52,391 nt of DNA from Maricaulaceae bacterium (GTDB lineage: Bacteria; Pseudomonadota; Alphaproteobacteria; Caulobacterales; Maricaulaceae): NCBI GenBank assembly GCA_026126205.1, contig JAHCJP010000005.1, positions 117,501 through 169,891 on the forward strand, in the 5' to 3' direction. Shown piece by piece: positions 20,011 to 28,776 of this stretch; the stretch's first letter is position 1, and the number at the start of each line of letters is the position of its first letter. Position numbers and translations under genes: made by a program. Under the pieces are notes generated by a model that was not told the DNA's origin, searched no databases, and was given only the letters and a program-made list of their open reading frames with translations.

Positions 20011-20697
20011 ATGAGCAAGAAAGCGAAGACCCCGCCCGCAACGCCGGGCCGCGACTATCAGAAAACCGCCGAATATGAACGCACGGCGGCGGAGAACGCG
20101 ACGGAGATTTTCGACAGCCGCGACCCCTTCGCCCTGTTCGCCGAATGGCTGGAGGCCGCGAAGCGCAGGGAACCGAACGACCCCGACGCCATGGCGCTGG
20201 CCACCGCGGACGCCGGCGGCGCGCCGGACGTGCGCATGGTGCTGTTGAAAGACGCCGGACCGGAGGGGTTCGTCTTCTACACCAATCTGGAAAGCGCCAA
20301 GGGCGGCCAGATCGCCGCCAACCCGCAGGCGGCGCTGTGTTTTCACTGGAAAAGCCTGCGCCGTCAGGTGCGCGTGCGCGGCCCGCTGGCGCCGGTCAGC
20401 GCCGCCGAGGCCGACGCCTATTTCGCCAGCCGCGCCCGCGACAGCCGCATCGGCGCCTGGGCCTCGCAACAGTCGCGGCCGCTGGAAAGCCGTTTCGCGC
20501 TGGAGAAAGCGGTGGCCGCCGCCGCGGCGCGCTTCGGCCTTGGCGAGGTGCCGCGGCCTCCGCACTGGAGCGGGTTCCGCCTGTCGCCGCTGCGCATCGA
20601 GTTCTGGCGCGACCGGCCGTTCCGCCTGCACGACCGGCTGGTCTTCATCCGCAGCGATCCGGACTCGCCCTGGCGGACGGAACGGTTATATCCTTGA
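20011..20697 (+). CDS. pdxH: Pyridoxamine 5'-phosphate oxidase
   Basis: An FMN enzyme that makes pyridoxal 5'-phosphate from pyridoxine or pyridoxamine phosphate. The 228-aa length fits. [20 protein letters not shown] (~75-94) and the following [15 protein letters not shown] are the FMN-binding core, RPLESRF lies in the dimer region, and the end [14 protein letters not shown] through ERLYP is the family C-terminal signature. TATACT at 19976-19981 could be its -10 element. The DUF1499 gene follows after 33 bp. Confidence 0.97.
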   Translation: MSKKAKTPPATPGRDYQKTAEYERTAAENATEIFDSRDPFALFAEWLEAAKRREPNDPDAMALATADAGGAPDVRMVLLKDAGPEGFVFYTNLESAKGGQIAANPQAALCFHWKSLRRQVRVRGPLAPVSAAEADAYFASRARDSRIGAWASQQSRPLESRFALEKAVAAAAARFGLGEVPRPPHWSGFRLSPLRIEFWRDRPFRLHDRLVFIRSDPDSPWRTERLYP

Positions 20698-20730
20698 CCC
20701 CTGCGGGGGACTTCGTTCGGGGGAGCGAAG

Positions 20731-21573
20731 ATGCAGGCTGGACTTGAGCTTTTCCGCCGGTTCTACGGGATGGGCGTCGCTGTGTGCCTGGTGCTGGTCG
20801 CCGGCGCGCCGCCGCTGCTGGCCGTGGCGAATTTCGGCGTCGGCCTGGATCTGTGGGACTGGCGTTTCGGCATGCACACGCTGGCCTTCGGCTGGGGCGG
20901 GTTGGCCTTCAAGGTCATGCTGGCCGCCGGCGCGGCCAGCCTGGCGCTGGCGGTGTTCCTGAAAATCCGGGACGGCGCCTTTCATCTCGGCCTCGGCGTG
21001 GTCATCGCCGCCCTCGTGCTCGGCGCGGCCGGCGTCGCGGGCCTGACCTGGCTGCGCGGCCATCTCGGCGCCTTCCCCGCCGCCCATGACGTCGCCACCG
21101 ATCCGCAGAATCCGCCCGTCTTCACCGCCTTCCTGATCCAGCGCCGCGGCGCGCAGGCCAACCCGGTGGGCAGGCCCTCGCCCGAAGGGTCGGCGGGCCT
21201 GCGTCCGGTGATCGTCGCGGAAGACCCGGACGCGGCCTTCGCCGCCGCCCTGCGCACGGCGCGCGGCCTCGGCTGGCGGGTGGGGACCACCTCGGCCGAG
21301 GCGCGGATGTTCGAGGCGACGGTGGAGTCGATCTGGTTCGGCTTCATCGACGATGTCGCCGTCCGCGTCACCGGCGACGAAGCCGGCGCGCGCATCGACC
21401 TGCGCGTCGCCGCCCGGTCGGGAGGCAGCGATTACGGTCGCGGCGCGGCGCTGATCGCGGCGTTCGGGGAGGCGCTGGCGGAACGGCTGGCGGCGGACGC
21501 GAGTCCGGGGGCGGGGGCGGACGCGGACCGGATTCCGGACGCGCTCCCGGACGTAGAAACGGAAGCGGGGTGA
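20731..21573 (+). CDS. DUF1499 membrane protein
   Basis: A 280-aa protein with three predicted membrane helices (~12-32, ~52-72, ~82-102) followed by a DUF1499 domain (~115-255; DPQNPPVFTAF, GWRVGTTSAEARMFEATVES, DVAVRV, IDLRVAARSGGSDYG). The DUF1499 domain is widespread and uncharacterised as far as I know. GGGGGAGCGA precedes ATG 20731. It follows pdxH closely and is probably co-transcribed. The C-terminal tail is Asp/Ala/Gly-rich. Confidence 0.85.
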   Translation: MQAGLELFRRFYGMGVAVCLVLVAGAPPLLAVANFGVGLDLWDWRFGMHTLAFGWGGLAFKVMLAAGAASLALAVFLKIRDGAFHLGLGVVIAALVLGAAGVAGLTWLRGHLGAFPAAHDVATDPQNPPVFTAFLIQRRGAQANPVGRPSPEGSAGLRPVIVAEDPDAAFAAALRTARGLGWRVGTTSAEARMFEATVESIWFGFIDDVAVRVTGDEAGARIDLRVAARSGGSDYGRGAALIAAFGEALAERLAADASPGAGADADRIPDALPDVETEAG

Positions 21574-21583
21574 AAAAGAGGCC

Positions 21584-21641
21584 GGTCAAAGGGGATTGAA
21601 AGGGGGGTCAAAGGTGGGTGGAAGGGGGATCAAAGCGGGGT
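21584..21641. repeat. Short imperfect tandem repeat between convergent genes
   Basis: Four imperfect units of the form (G/A)TCAAAGGGG/ATTGAAAGGGG/ATCAAAGCGGGG fill the 56-bp space between the DUF1499 stop and the metallo-hydrolase stop and run into the latter's last codons. No terminator stem is seen. Confidence 0.5.
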
Positions 21642-22529
21642 GTAAACGCCATCGATGTCCGGGGCGCCGGAACAGGCCGCCCGCCCTTCCCTGACAAGCT
21701 TGACCAGGTGCGCCCACACCGAGTGCGCCGCCGCCGGATGCAGGCGCGGGTCGACATCGGCGTAGAGCGATTTCACGATATTTTTTATGGACTTGCGCCC
21801 GGCGCCAAGCTGCGCCAGCACCTGTGTTTCACGCGCCAGACGGTGGTTTATACAGGCGTCCAGGAACGGGCCCGGCGCGGTGACCGGCGGGCCGTGCGTC
21901 GGCCACAGCGTGTCGAAGCCAAGCGCCCTAACCCTTTGCAATTGCGCGATATAATCGCCCATGTCGCCATCCGGCGGGCTGATCACCGTCGTCGACCAGC
22001 CCATCACATGATCACCGCTGAACAGGGCGTTCTCCTGCTCCAGCGCAAAGCAGAGATGGTTCGAGGTGTGCCCCGGCGTGTGCAGGGCGGTCAGCGTCCA
22101 TCCCGGGCCCTCGATCCGGCGCCCGTCGCCGATGCGCACATCTGGCGCGAATCCCTTGTGCTCACCGGCCTCCAGCCGCACTTCGGTCTCGGGCATGTCC
22201 GCCGCCGGAGGGCCGTATCCATAGACCTTGCAGCCATGTTTGCGCGCCAGCGGCGCGGCCAGCGGCGAATGATCGAGATGGTGATGGGTGACCAGCACAT
22301 GGGTGACGCGCTCTCCCTCCAGCGCGGCGTCCAGCGCCTGCTCGTGCGCATCCAGCACCGGGCCGGGATCGATCACCGCCACCTCGCCGGACCCGACGAT
22401 ATAGACGCCGGTGCCGGCATAGGTGAACGGTCCCGGATTGGGCGCGACAACGCGCCGGATCAGCGGCGAAACCCGGTCGCAGCGGCCGTACTCGAAATCG
22501 AATTCGCGCAGGAAGGGGATGGCGCTCAT
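21630..22529 (-). CDS. Metallo-beta-lactamase-fold hydrolase (LACTB2/RNase-like)
   Basis: About 299 aa with the metal-binding motif THHHLDHS (~95), the distal His in LHTPGHTSNH and Asp in FSGDHVMGW, so a two-metal site is complete. The C-terminal winged-helix-like region (VKSLYADVDPRLHPAAAHSV, then WAHLVKLVREGRA) is that of the LACTB2 group. The start is uncertain: ATG 22529 (MSAIPFLREF) is preferred, with in-frame options at 22547 and 22562 that would overlap the upstream gene. It is tightly coupled to the ATP-grasp-like gene. Reported relatives include an endoribonuclease, but the substrate here is unknown. Confidence 0.85.
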   Translation of the reverse strand: MSAIPFLREFDFEYGRCDRVSPLIRRVVAPNPGPFTYAGTGVYIVGSGEVAVIDPGPVLDAHEQALDAALEGERVTHVLVTHHHLDHSPLAAPLARKHGCKVYGYGPPAADMPETEVRLEAGEHKGFAPDVRIGDGRRIEGPGWTLTALHTPGHTSNHLCFALEQENALFSGDHVMGWSTTVISPPDGDMGDYIAQLQRVRALGFDTLWPTHGPPVTAPGPFLDACINHRLARETQVLAQLGAGRKSIKNIVKSLYADVDPRLHPAAAHSVWAHLVKLVREGRAACSGAPDIDGVYTPL

Positions 22530-22533
22530 GGCG

Positions 22534-23493
22534 TCAGCAAACCGCATCGGGGGAGGATTCACCAGTTTTTCCAGCGCTGTGGCGCAACAGCGCCGCGGCG
22601 ATCCACTCCGTCGCCTTCAGCTTGTCGCGCAGGGGCAGGGCGGTGGGAGGCCCCATGTCGGTCTTGTTGGCGTCGACCACGTAAAGCCGGTTGTCGCGGG
22701 CGTCGCGCAGCACGTCCAGCCCGCCCCAGTCCATGCCGATCGCCTGTGTGAACGCCCTGATGCGCGCACGCTCATCGGCCGAGAACACGTCTTCCGGGGC
22801 CGCGAGGCGCACGGAGGCGTTGTGATTAGCGAAGCGATTTGAGGCCGGCCGGCGCTTGACGAACACCGCGGCGATCTCGCCGCCGACGGTGGGGCAGCGC
22901 AGGTCCACGGCCATGCCATCGGCGTCAAGATTGTCCACAAGCCGCTGATAACACTGGCCGGGACGGGGTTCGACAGGACCTTCGACGATGCGGCCGTCAT
23001 GGGCGCCGTTGGCCTCGGCCTTCTCCACCATCGGCCCGGTCCATGAGGCGGGGTCGACGGCGAGGGGATAGCGGAAGGCGGTTTCGTGCGCGGCGGCTAC
23101 ACGGCTCTTGCTGACGTCGAGGCAGCGCAGGTTTACGCCAGGCGCGCCGGGCGGGGCGGCGGCGGGGGCGCTGAGGGTCGCGTCCTCGAAATGGAACACC
23201 AGGTCGGCCTTTGCCGGCATGGAGACGATTCGCCCCCCGGCGGCGTGCAGCACCGTCCAGATCAGATACCAGGGCCGCGGCCGGTCTGGCAGAAAGCAGA
23301 CGCGCGGTCCGCCGCGGCGGGTCAGGCGCTGCGCCTCGATGCAGAGGTAATAGGCGAACCAGCTCAGGCCCTCGCCGATAACGCCGGGCTCCACCGGAAC
23401 CCGCGCGCCGGTCTTGCGAACGGCGACCGCGCCGTTCTCGAGGCGAAAGTCCCGCCACCACAAGGCGCTGGTCATGCCGTCCCCGCGTGTCAT
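22534..23493 (-). CDS. ATP-grasp-like protein of unknown substrate
   Basis: 319 aa, or 313 aa if ATG 23475 (MTSALWWRDF), which has GGGGA upstream, is used. The C-terminal third resembles the ATP-grasp/RimK-like fold: IAAVFVKRRPASNRFANHNAS, then GMDWGGLDVLRDARDNRLYV with VDANKTDMGPP, corresponding to metal-binding Asp/Asn residues. The N-terminal half is not recognisable to me. ATP-grasp enzymes ligate carboxylates to amines or thiols. The gene ends 4 bp before the metallo-hydrolase start, so the pair is probably one operon, perhaps synthesis and cleavage of the same product (inference). Confidence 0.7.
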   Translation of the reverse strand: MTRGDGMTSALWWRDFRLENGAVAVRKTGARVPVEPGVIGEGLSWFAYYLCIEAQRLTRRGGPRVCFLPDRPRPWYLIWTVLHAAGGRIVSMPAKADLVFHFEDATLSAPAAAPPGAPGVNLRCLDVSKSRVAAAHETAFRYPLAVDPASWTGPMVEKAEANGAHDGRIVEGPVEPRPGQCYQRLVDNLDADGMAVDLRCPTVGGEIAAVFVKRRPASNRFANHNASVRLAAPEDVFSADERARIRAFTQAIGMDWGGLDVLRDARDNRLYVVDANKTDMGPPTALPLRDKLKATEWIAAALLRHSAGKTGESSPDAVC

Positions 23494-23592
23494 GCGCCGC
23501 GCATCCTACACCCGCTGCGGGCAGGCGACAGCCCGCCAGTCACACCGGCGCGGGTCTTGCGTGGCGACAGCGTACGCCGCGGAGACTGTGTC

Positions 23593-23796
23593 ATGCCGGA
23601 CTGGTTCAGCATTGCGGGCTTTCTGGCCGAGCGGCTGCGGCGGGCGCTGTGGCTGCTGCTGGCGCTGGTCGCGGCGCATCTGGCGCTGGCGCAGGAGACA
23701 TCGGCCCCGCAGTCGGCGCGCGCAGTTATTCCGTTAGAAGATTCCGGCGCTTACACCCGTTCAACGGATGCGTTTCTGCATCGCGGTCTTGATTGA
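23593..23796 (+). CDS. Small protein with signal anchor upstream of oppB
   Basis: A 67-aa ORF with a basic N-terminal region and one hydrophobic helix (ALWLLLALVAAHLAL, ~18-32) ending in AQ, thus a signal peptide or membrane anchor, then ~32 polar residues. GGAGA lies nine bases before ATG 23593. It ends 56 bp before oppB and is in the same orientation. No family is recognised. It could be a real small envelope protein or a chance ORF in the opp leader. Confidence 0.4.
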   Translation: MPDWFSIAGFLAERLRRALWLLLALVAAHLALAQETSAPQSARAVIPLEDSGAYTRSTDAFLHRGLD

Positions 23797-23852
23797 CACA
23801 GGCCCGCCGCGCATGAAACTGTCCCGTTGAAGACACTAAGGCCGCCGCGCCC

Positions 23853-24785
23853 ATGATTGGTTATATCGCCCGTCGGGTGCTGGTCGCAGTTCCGACGATT
23901 CTCGTCATCATCACGGTTGCGTTCTTCATGATGCGCGCCGCGCCGGGCGGGCCGTTCGACCTCGAACGGCCGATGCCTGCCGAGATTCGCGAACGGGTGA
24001 TGACCGCCTATGGCCTGAACCGGCCGGTGCATGAACAGTATCTGAGTTATATCGGCGACCTGGCGCGTGGCGATCTCGGCCCGTCGCTGCGTTTCCGCGA
24101 CAAGACCGTGGCCGACATCATCGCCGAGGGCTTTCCAGTCAGCGCCACCGTCGGCGGGCTGTCGATCCTGCTCGCCCTGATGCTGGGCACGCTGCTGGGC
24201 AGCATCGCGGCGTTGAGACAGAACCGGCCCAGCGATTACGGGGTGATGGGCCTGGCCATGGTGGGGATCACCATACCCCCATTCGTCATGGGCCCGATCC
24301 TGGCGATGGTGTTCGGGCTGGGGCTGGGCCTGTTGCCCACCGGCGGGCTGGACCCGCGTTTCGGGATGACGCCTGAGCGCCTGGTCCTGCCCGTCATCAC
24401 GCTGGCGCTGCCGCAGATCGCCATCATCTCGCGCCTGATGCGGGCCAGTATGATCGAGGTGATCCGCTCCAACTACATCCGCACCGCGCGCGCCAAGGGC
24501 CTGTCCGAATCCGCCGTGATCTTCCGTCATGCGCTGCGCGCCGCCATCCTGCCGCTGGTCAGCTATCTCGGCCCAGCCTCGGCGGCGCTGGTCACCGGCT
24601 CGATCGTGATCGAGCGCGTGTTCCAGCTACCCGGCATCGGCCGCAATTTCGTCGATGCGGCGCTGGCGCGCGACTATACCGTGGTGATGGGCGTGGTGAT
24701 CCTCTACGCCGGGCTGATCATCCTTCTGAACCTGATCGCCGACCTGCTGTACGCGGCGCTGAATCCGAAAGTGAAGTACGACTGA
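23853..24785 (+). CDS. oppB: Oligopeptide ABC transporter permease OppB
   Basis: A 310-aa inner-membrane permease with six membrane helices. The N-terminal segment VAFFMMRAAPGGPF and the central FPVSATVGGLS are close to OppB of enterobacteria. The EAA loop that docks the ATPase (RTARAKGLSESAVIFRHALR, ~210-229) is complete. It pairs with OppC, whose ATG overlaps its TGA by one base. The transporter would carry oligopeptides delivered by OppA into the cytoplasm. Genes for the OppD/OppF ATPases are not in the window. Confidence 0.94.
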   Translation: MIGYIARRVLVAVPTILVIITVAFFMMRAAPGGPFDLERPMPAEIRERVMTAYGLNRPVHEQYLSYIGDLARGDLGPSLRFRDKTVADIIAEGFPVSATVGGLSILLALMLGTLLGSIAALRQNRPSDYGVMGLAMVGITIPPFVMGPILAMVFGLGLGLLPTGGLDPRFGMTPERLVLPVITLALPQIAIISRLMRASMIEVIRSNYIRTARAKGLSESAVIFRHALRAAILPLVSYLGPASAALVTGSIVIERVFQLPGIGRNFVDAALARDYTVVMGVVILYAGLIILLNLIADLLYAALNPKVKYD

Positions 24786-25690
24786 TGTCCCTGCTGAGCA
24801 CTCCGGGCGAAAAGGCCGAAATGCTGGAGAGCGCCGCCGTCCAGGGCCGCTCGCTGTGGGACGACGCGCGCGCCCGCCTGCTGCGCAACAAGGCGGCGGT
24901 CACCGGCATGATCGTGCTGGGCTTGCTGGTGTTGCTGGCGGTTATCGGGCCGGAGATCTGGCCGCACGACTACAGCACCATCTATCGCGACCGCGTGTGG
25001 ACCAGCCCGACCTTCGAGAACTGGCACTGGTTCGGCACCGACGCCCAGGGTCGCGACCTGGTGGCGCGCACGCTGGTGGGCCTGCGCATATCGCTAATGG
25101 TGGGCGTGGTCGCCACCCTGGTGTCGCTGCTGATCGGCATCACCTGGGGCGCGACGGCCGGCTTCATCGGCGGGCGCGTCGACCAGGTGATGATGCGCAT
25201 CGTCGACATCCTCTATTCGCTGCCCTTCATCTTCTTCGTCATCATCCTGATGGTGGTGTTCGGGCGGAACATCGTCCTGATCTTCGTCGCCATCGGCGCC
25301 GTGGAATGGCTGACCATGGCGCGCATCGTGCGCGGCCAGACCATTTCGCTGCGCAAGATGGAATTCGTCGAGGCGGCCGAAGCCGCCGGCGTCACACGGC
25401 TGAACATCATCCGCCGTCACATCGTGCCCAACGTGCTGGGGCCCGTGGTGGTCTATGTGACGCTGACCATTCCGGTGGTGATCCTGGCCGAAAGCTTCCT
25501 CAGCTTCCTCGGCCTCGGCGTGCAGGAGCCGCTGACCTCGCTCGGCCGGCTGATCAGCCATGGCGCGCAGGACATGGAGGTGGCGCGGTGGACGCTGATC
25601 GTGCCGGCGGCGACGATGATGCTGACCCTGGTCTGCTTCAACTTCATCGGCGACGGTCTGCGCGACGCCATCGACCCCAAGGACCGCTGA
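24785..25690 (+). CDS. oppC: Oligopeptide ABC transporter permease OppC
   Basis: A 301-aa permease. The cytoplasmic N-terminal segment (residues 1-40, with LWDDARARLLRNKAAVTGM) is the OppC/DppC N-terminal region. HWFGTDAQGRDLVARTLVGL is the family signature near ~80-100, and the EAA loop (VEAAEAAGVTRLNIIRRHIV) is present. The C-terminal FNFIGDGLRDAIDPKDR is characteristic. Translationally coupled to oppB. No ATPase gene follows: the next two genes are on the opposite strand. Confidence 0.94.
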   Translation: MSLLSTPGEKAEMLESAAVQGRSLWDDARARLLRNKAAVTGMIVLGLLVLLAVIGPEIWPHDYSTIYRDRVWTSPTFENWHWFGTDAQGRDLVARTLVGLRISLMVGVVATLVSLLIGITWGATAGFIGGRVDQVMMRIVDILYSLPFIFFVIILMVVFGRNIVLIFVAIGAVEWLTMARIVRGQTISLRKMEFVEAAEAAGVTRLNIIRRHIVPNVLGPVVVYVTLTIPVVILAESFLSFLGLGVQEPLTSLGRLISHGAQDMEVARWTLIVPAATMMLTLVCFNFIGDGLRDAIDPKDR

Positions 25691-25699
25691 CCGGTTCCG

Positions 25700-26305
25700 C
25701 TACTGCTCGCGCGTCACGCGCACGGCGGAACCCCGGTTGTTGACGCGGATCATGTAGGTGCCCAGCGCCGCGGTGCGGATCTCGGCCTCCATCGGCTCCG
25801 ACCGGCGCGGGATGACCAGGCGCACATTGTCAGTCTGCCGCCAGACCTGGCCATTCTGCATGTGAAAACGAAGGCGATAACCCTGGAAGGTCTCAACCCG
25901 GTCGATGATCATCGCCACGCGCTGCACCGACCCGTCGGACCCGCGCTCGATCACGCGCACGCCCTCCACATACTCGGCGTCGGCGGCGGCGGTGTCGACG
26001 GCGCTGTGGCCGTCGCGGTTGCGGAACGCCGGCAGGCTGAGCCGCGGCAGGCTGGGCAGGCTCATCCCGAACGACCCGCGTTCCACCGCCTCCACGTCGC
26101 TGCGCTGGACGATCACGATGTCGCCGCTCTGTTGCTGGCGCGCAAGCTCTGCGGCGGCGGCGTCATAGCAGTCCAGCCGCGCCGCGCGGTCGGCGATGTC
26201 GCGGCAGGCCAGCACCTGGCCGGCGGCGTCGGGCGCGTCCTGGGCCATGGCGGCCGGGGAGAGGGCGCCGAGGGCTGCGGATAAAGCGAGAAAACGAATC
26301 GTCAT
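25700..26305 (-). CDS. Exported protein, paralogue of the next gene
   Basis: A 201-aa protein with a signal peptide (cleavage near AMA-QD). CRDIADRAARLDCYDAAAAE (~35-54) is a Cys-containing helix pair known from small periplasmic proteins of alphaproteobacteria. The C-terminal half (MQNGQVWRQTDNVRLVIPRR, then GTYMIRVNNRGSAVRVTR) is beta-rich. The start ATG 26305 is the one that gives the signal peptide. The neighbour at 26347-26940 has the same plan. Its stop is 9 bp from the convergent oppC stop. No specific function is known to me. Confidence 0.78.
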   Translation of the reverse strand: MTIRFLALSAALGALSPAAMAQDAPDAAGQVLACRDIADRAARLDCYDAAAAELARQQQSGDIVIVQRSDVEAVERGSFGMSLPSLPRLSLPAFRNRDGHSAVDTAAADAEYVEGVRVIERGSDGSVQRVAMIIDRVETFQGYRLRFHMQNGQVWRQTDNVRLVIPRRSEPMEAEIRTAALGTYMIRVNNRGSAVRVTREQ

Positions 26306-26346
26306 GGGCCGGCTCCTGTTTATTATTGCGCGCGCCGCGCGGGCCG

Positions 26347-26940
26347 TCAGTTCGTGCGCAGAACGCCGAACCACTCGCCACGGCCGTTCACCTGCATCAA
26401 ATACGAATTGAACATGCCGGTGCGGATGGTGACGGTCATCTGGCCGGGCTGGTCGCTGCCATAGATGCGGATGCGCGATCCTTCAGCCTGGCGCCAGACC
26501 TGGCCGTTTTCCAGCGCGATAACGAATTTTCCGTGCGGATCGCGCCGCCAGGACGCGACCACCAGCCCCTCTATGCGTCCGATCGACCCGTCTTCGCGGC
26601 GTTCGACCCGGGAGCCGGCGGACCCGGCGGTCTCGCGGATCGCTTCGCCGGAGCCGCGCGGCAGGCGCGGTGCGCCGAAACGTGGTAATGAAATGCCGAA
26701 GCCGAAGCGGGATTCCTGGTCGCGGTCGATGTCTTCGCGTGTCACGGCCACCACTTCGCCGGCGCTCTCGCTTTCCAGCAGCGCCTCAATGGCGGCGTCC
26801 TGACAAGCGAGCCGGGCCATGGGGTCGGTCAGGGCGCGGCATTCGAACAGCGGCGCCAGCGGCGAGGCGGGCTGTTGTGCGGCCGCGGCGCCGGAAACAC
26901 TTAACAGTATGGCCGCAGCTGTTGATAATGCGGTGTTCAT
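26347..26940 (-). CDS. Exported protein, paralogue of the previous gene
   Basis: A 197-aa protein: a signal peptide ending near AAAAQQ, then CRALTDPMARLACQDAAIEA, matching the Cys-helix block of its neighbour, and a C-terminal part with ENGQVWRQAEGSRIRI and NSYLMQVNGRGEWFGVLR aligned to the neighbour's end. The two are clearly a tandem duplication, 41 bp apart and probably co-transcribed. ATG 26940 gives the best signal peptide. Divergent from oppA, so the 125-bp gap should hold both promoters. Confidence 0.78.
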   Translation of the reverse strand: MNTALSTAAAILLSVSGAAAAQQPASPLAPLFECRALTDPMARLACQDAAIEALLESESAGEVVAVTREDIDRDQESRFGFGISLPRFGAPRLPRGSGEAIRETAGSAGSRVERREDGSIGRIEGLVVASWRRDPHGKFVIALENGQVWRQAEGSRIRIYGSDQPGQMTVTIRTGMFNSYLMQVNGRGEWFGVLRTN

Positions 26941-27065
26941 CTTGGCGGGGGCACCCTTGCGTTGGAACGGAAATATGCGCAAGACCGCCGCAACTGTCGA
27001 CCGGGCGGCGCCGTAAGGACTGGCCGCACCTACCAGGGGACATCAGGGGAAGGGAGTTCAGGGAC

Positions 27066-28709
27066 ATGACGCTTCATCGCAACCGGCTTAGCCTGCTGCT
27101 TCTCGGCGCTGCGGCGCTGGCGCTGACCGCATGCGGCGACCGCGCCGCGCAGGACCAGGACACGCTGGTCCTGCACCGCGGCAACAACGCCGAGCCGCTG
27201 TCGCTTGATCCGCACAAGGCCAGCGGCACGTGGGAGAACCACATCATCGGCGACATGTTCATTGGCCTGTTCACCGAGAATTCTGAAGGCGCGCCGATCC
27301 CCGGCATGGCGGAAAGCTGGACGGTGGCGGAGGACGGGCTGAGCTGGACCTTCACCCTGCGCGAGGCGGTGTGGTCCGACGGCGAGCCGGTGACAGCCCA
27401 CGACTTCGAGTTCGCCTTTCGCCGCATTCTCGATCCGATGACCATCGCGCAATATGCATCGCTTCTCTATCCGATCCGCAATGCGCAGCCTGTAAATGTC
27501 GGCGAGCTTCCGCCCGAGGAGGTGGGGGTGCGGGCGCTGGACGCGCGTACACTGCTGATCGAGCTGGAGAACCCGGCCCCCTTCCTGCCGGGCCTGTTGA
27601 CCCACTACACCACTTTCCCGATCCCGCGGCACGTGGTGGAGCGCCATGGCGACGCCTGGGTGCAGCCCCGCAATATCGAGGTCAACGGCCCCTACAAACT
27701 GGCAGAGTGGCGCTCCAACGACTTCATCCGCGTCGTGCGCAACGAACGCTTCTTCGACAACGCCAATGTCTGCCTGGACGAGATCTATTACTACCCCACC
27801 GTGGACGTGAACGCCGCCGAGCGCCGGGTGCGCAACGGCGAGCTGGATCTGAACATGGAGTTTCCGGGCCAGAACATTAACTTCCTGATGGAGCGTATAC
27901 CGGACTATGTCCGCGTCGCTCCCTACATGGGCACGGTGTATTTCTCTCTGAATACCGAGCTGCCCCAGTTCCAGGATGCGCGGGTGCGCAACGCGCTCGG
28001 CATGGCCATCGACCGCGAATTCATCACCCGCGAGATTTACCGGGTCGGCTTCACTCCGGCCTACGCCATGGTGCCTCCTGGCGTGTCCGGTTACCCTGGC
28101 GGGACTGGCGTCAACTGGGCGGAAGAACCGATCGAACAGCGCCGCGCCCGCGCCCGCGAATTGCTGGAAGAGGCCGGTTACGGTCCGGCCAATCCGCTGC
28201 GCTTCGAATATTATTATCGGGCGACGGCGGACAACCCGCGCATCGCGCCGGTGGTGCAGAACGACTGGCAGTCGATTGCGCCCTGGGTGCGCGTCGACAT
28301 CTTCCAGAACGAGACCCAGATCCACTACGCCAACCTGCGCGCCGGGGATTTCCAGGCCGCGGACGGCGGTTGGATCGCCGACTATAACGACGCCTACAAC
28401 TTCCTGTTCCTGATGGAGGAGCGCTCCATCCCCATGAACTATTCGCGCTACCGCAACCCGGAATACGACGCGCTGGTCGCGCAAGCGAACATGGAGCTGG
28501 ATGCGGTGCGCCGCGGCGACATGCTGACCCGGGCCGAACAGATGATGCTGGACGACATGCCGATCATTCCGATCGCCTTCTATGTCAGCAAATCGCTGGT
28601 GAATCCGCGCGTCACCGGCTGGATCGATAATGTCGTCGACATTCACCGGTCCCGTTATCTGTGCTTCGCCGGAGTCGAGCGGTCCAGCGAGGTCGCGGCG
28701 GCGGACTGA
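27066..28709 (+). CDS. oppA: Oligopeptide-binding lipoprotein OppA
   Basis: A 547-aa solute-binding protein of ABC family 5. The N-terminus has a lipoprotein signal with lipobox LTAC (Cys ~22), so it is likely membrane-anchored. GNNAEPLSLDPHKASGTWEN (~37-56) and MAESWTVAEDGLSWTFTLRE (~82-101) are family signatures. The overall length and the block AMVPPGVSGYPGG match OppA. A GA-rich leader GGGGAAGGGAG precedes ATG 27066. It is separated from oppBC by the two opposite-strand paralogues, so it has its own promoter. Confidence 0.93.
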   Translation: MTLHRNRLSLLLLGAAALALTACGDRAAQDQDTLVLHRGNNAEPLSLDPHKASGTWENHIIGDMFIGLFTENSEGAPIPGMAESWTVAEDGLSWTFTLREAVWSDGEPVTAHDFEFAFRRILDPMTIAQYASLLYPIRNAQPVNVGELPPEEVGVRALDARTLLIELENPAPFLPGLLTHYTTFPIPRHVVERHGDAWVQPRNIEVNGPYKLAEWRSNDFIRVVRNERFFDNANVCLDEIYYYPTVDVNAAERRVRNGELDLNMEFPGQNINFLMERIPDYVRVAPYMGTVYFSLNTELPQFQDARVRNALGMAIDREFITREIYRVGFTPAYAMVPPGVSGYPGGTGVNWAEEPIEQRRARARELLEEAGYGPANPLRFEYYYRATADNPRIAPVVQNDWQSIAPWVRVDIFQNETQIHYANLRAGDFQAADGGWIADYNDAYNFLFLMEERSIPMNYSRYRNPEYDALVAQANMELDAVRRGDMLTRAEQMMLDDMPIIPIAFYVSKSLVNPRVTGWIDNVVDIHRSRYLCFAGVERSSEVAAAD

Positions 28710-28776
28710 TTTGCGCTTGCTTGCAGCGGTCTGCGCCGAAGTCTAGCTTCTCCCGCAGCCATGCGGGGAGGGACGT

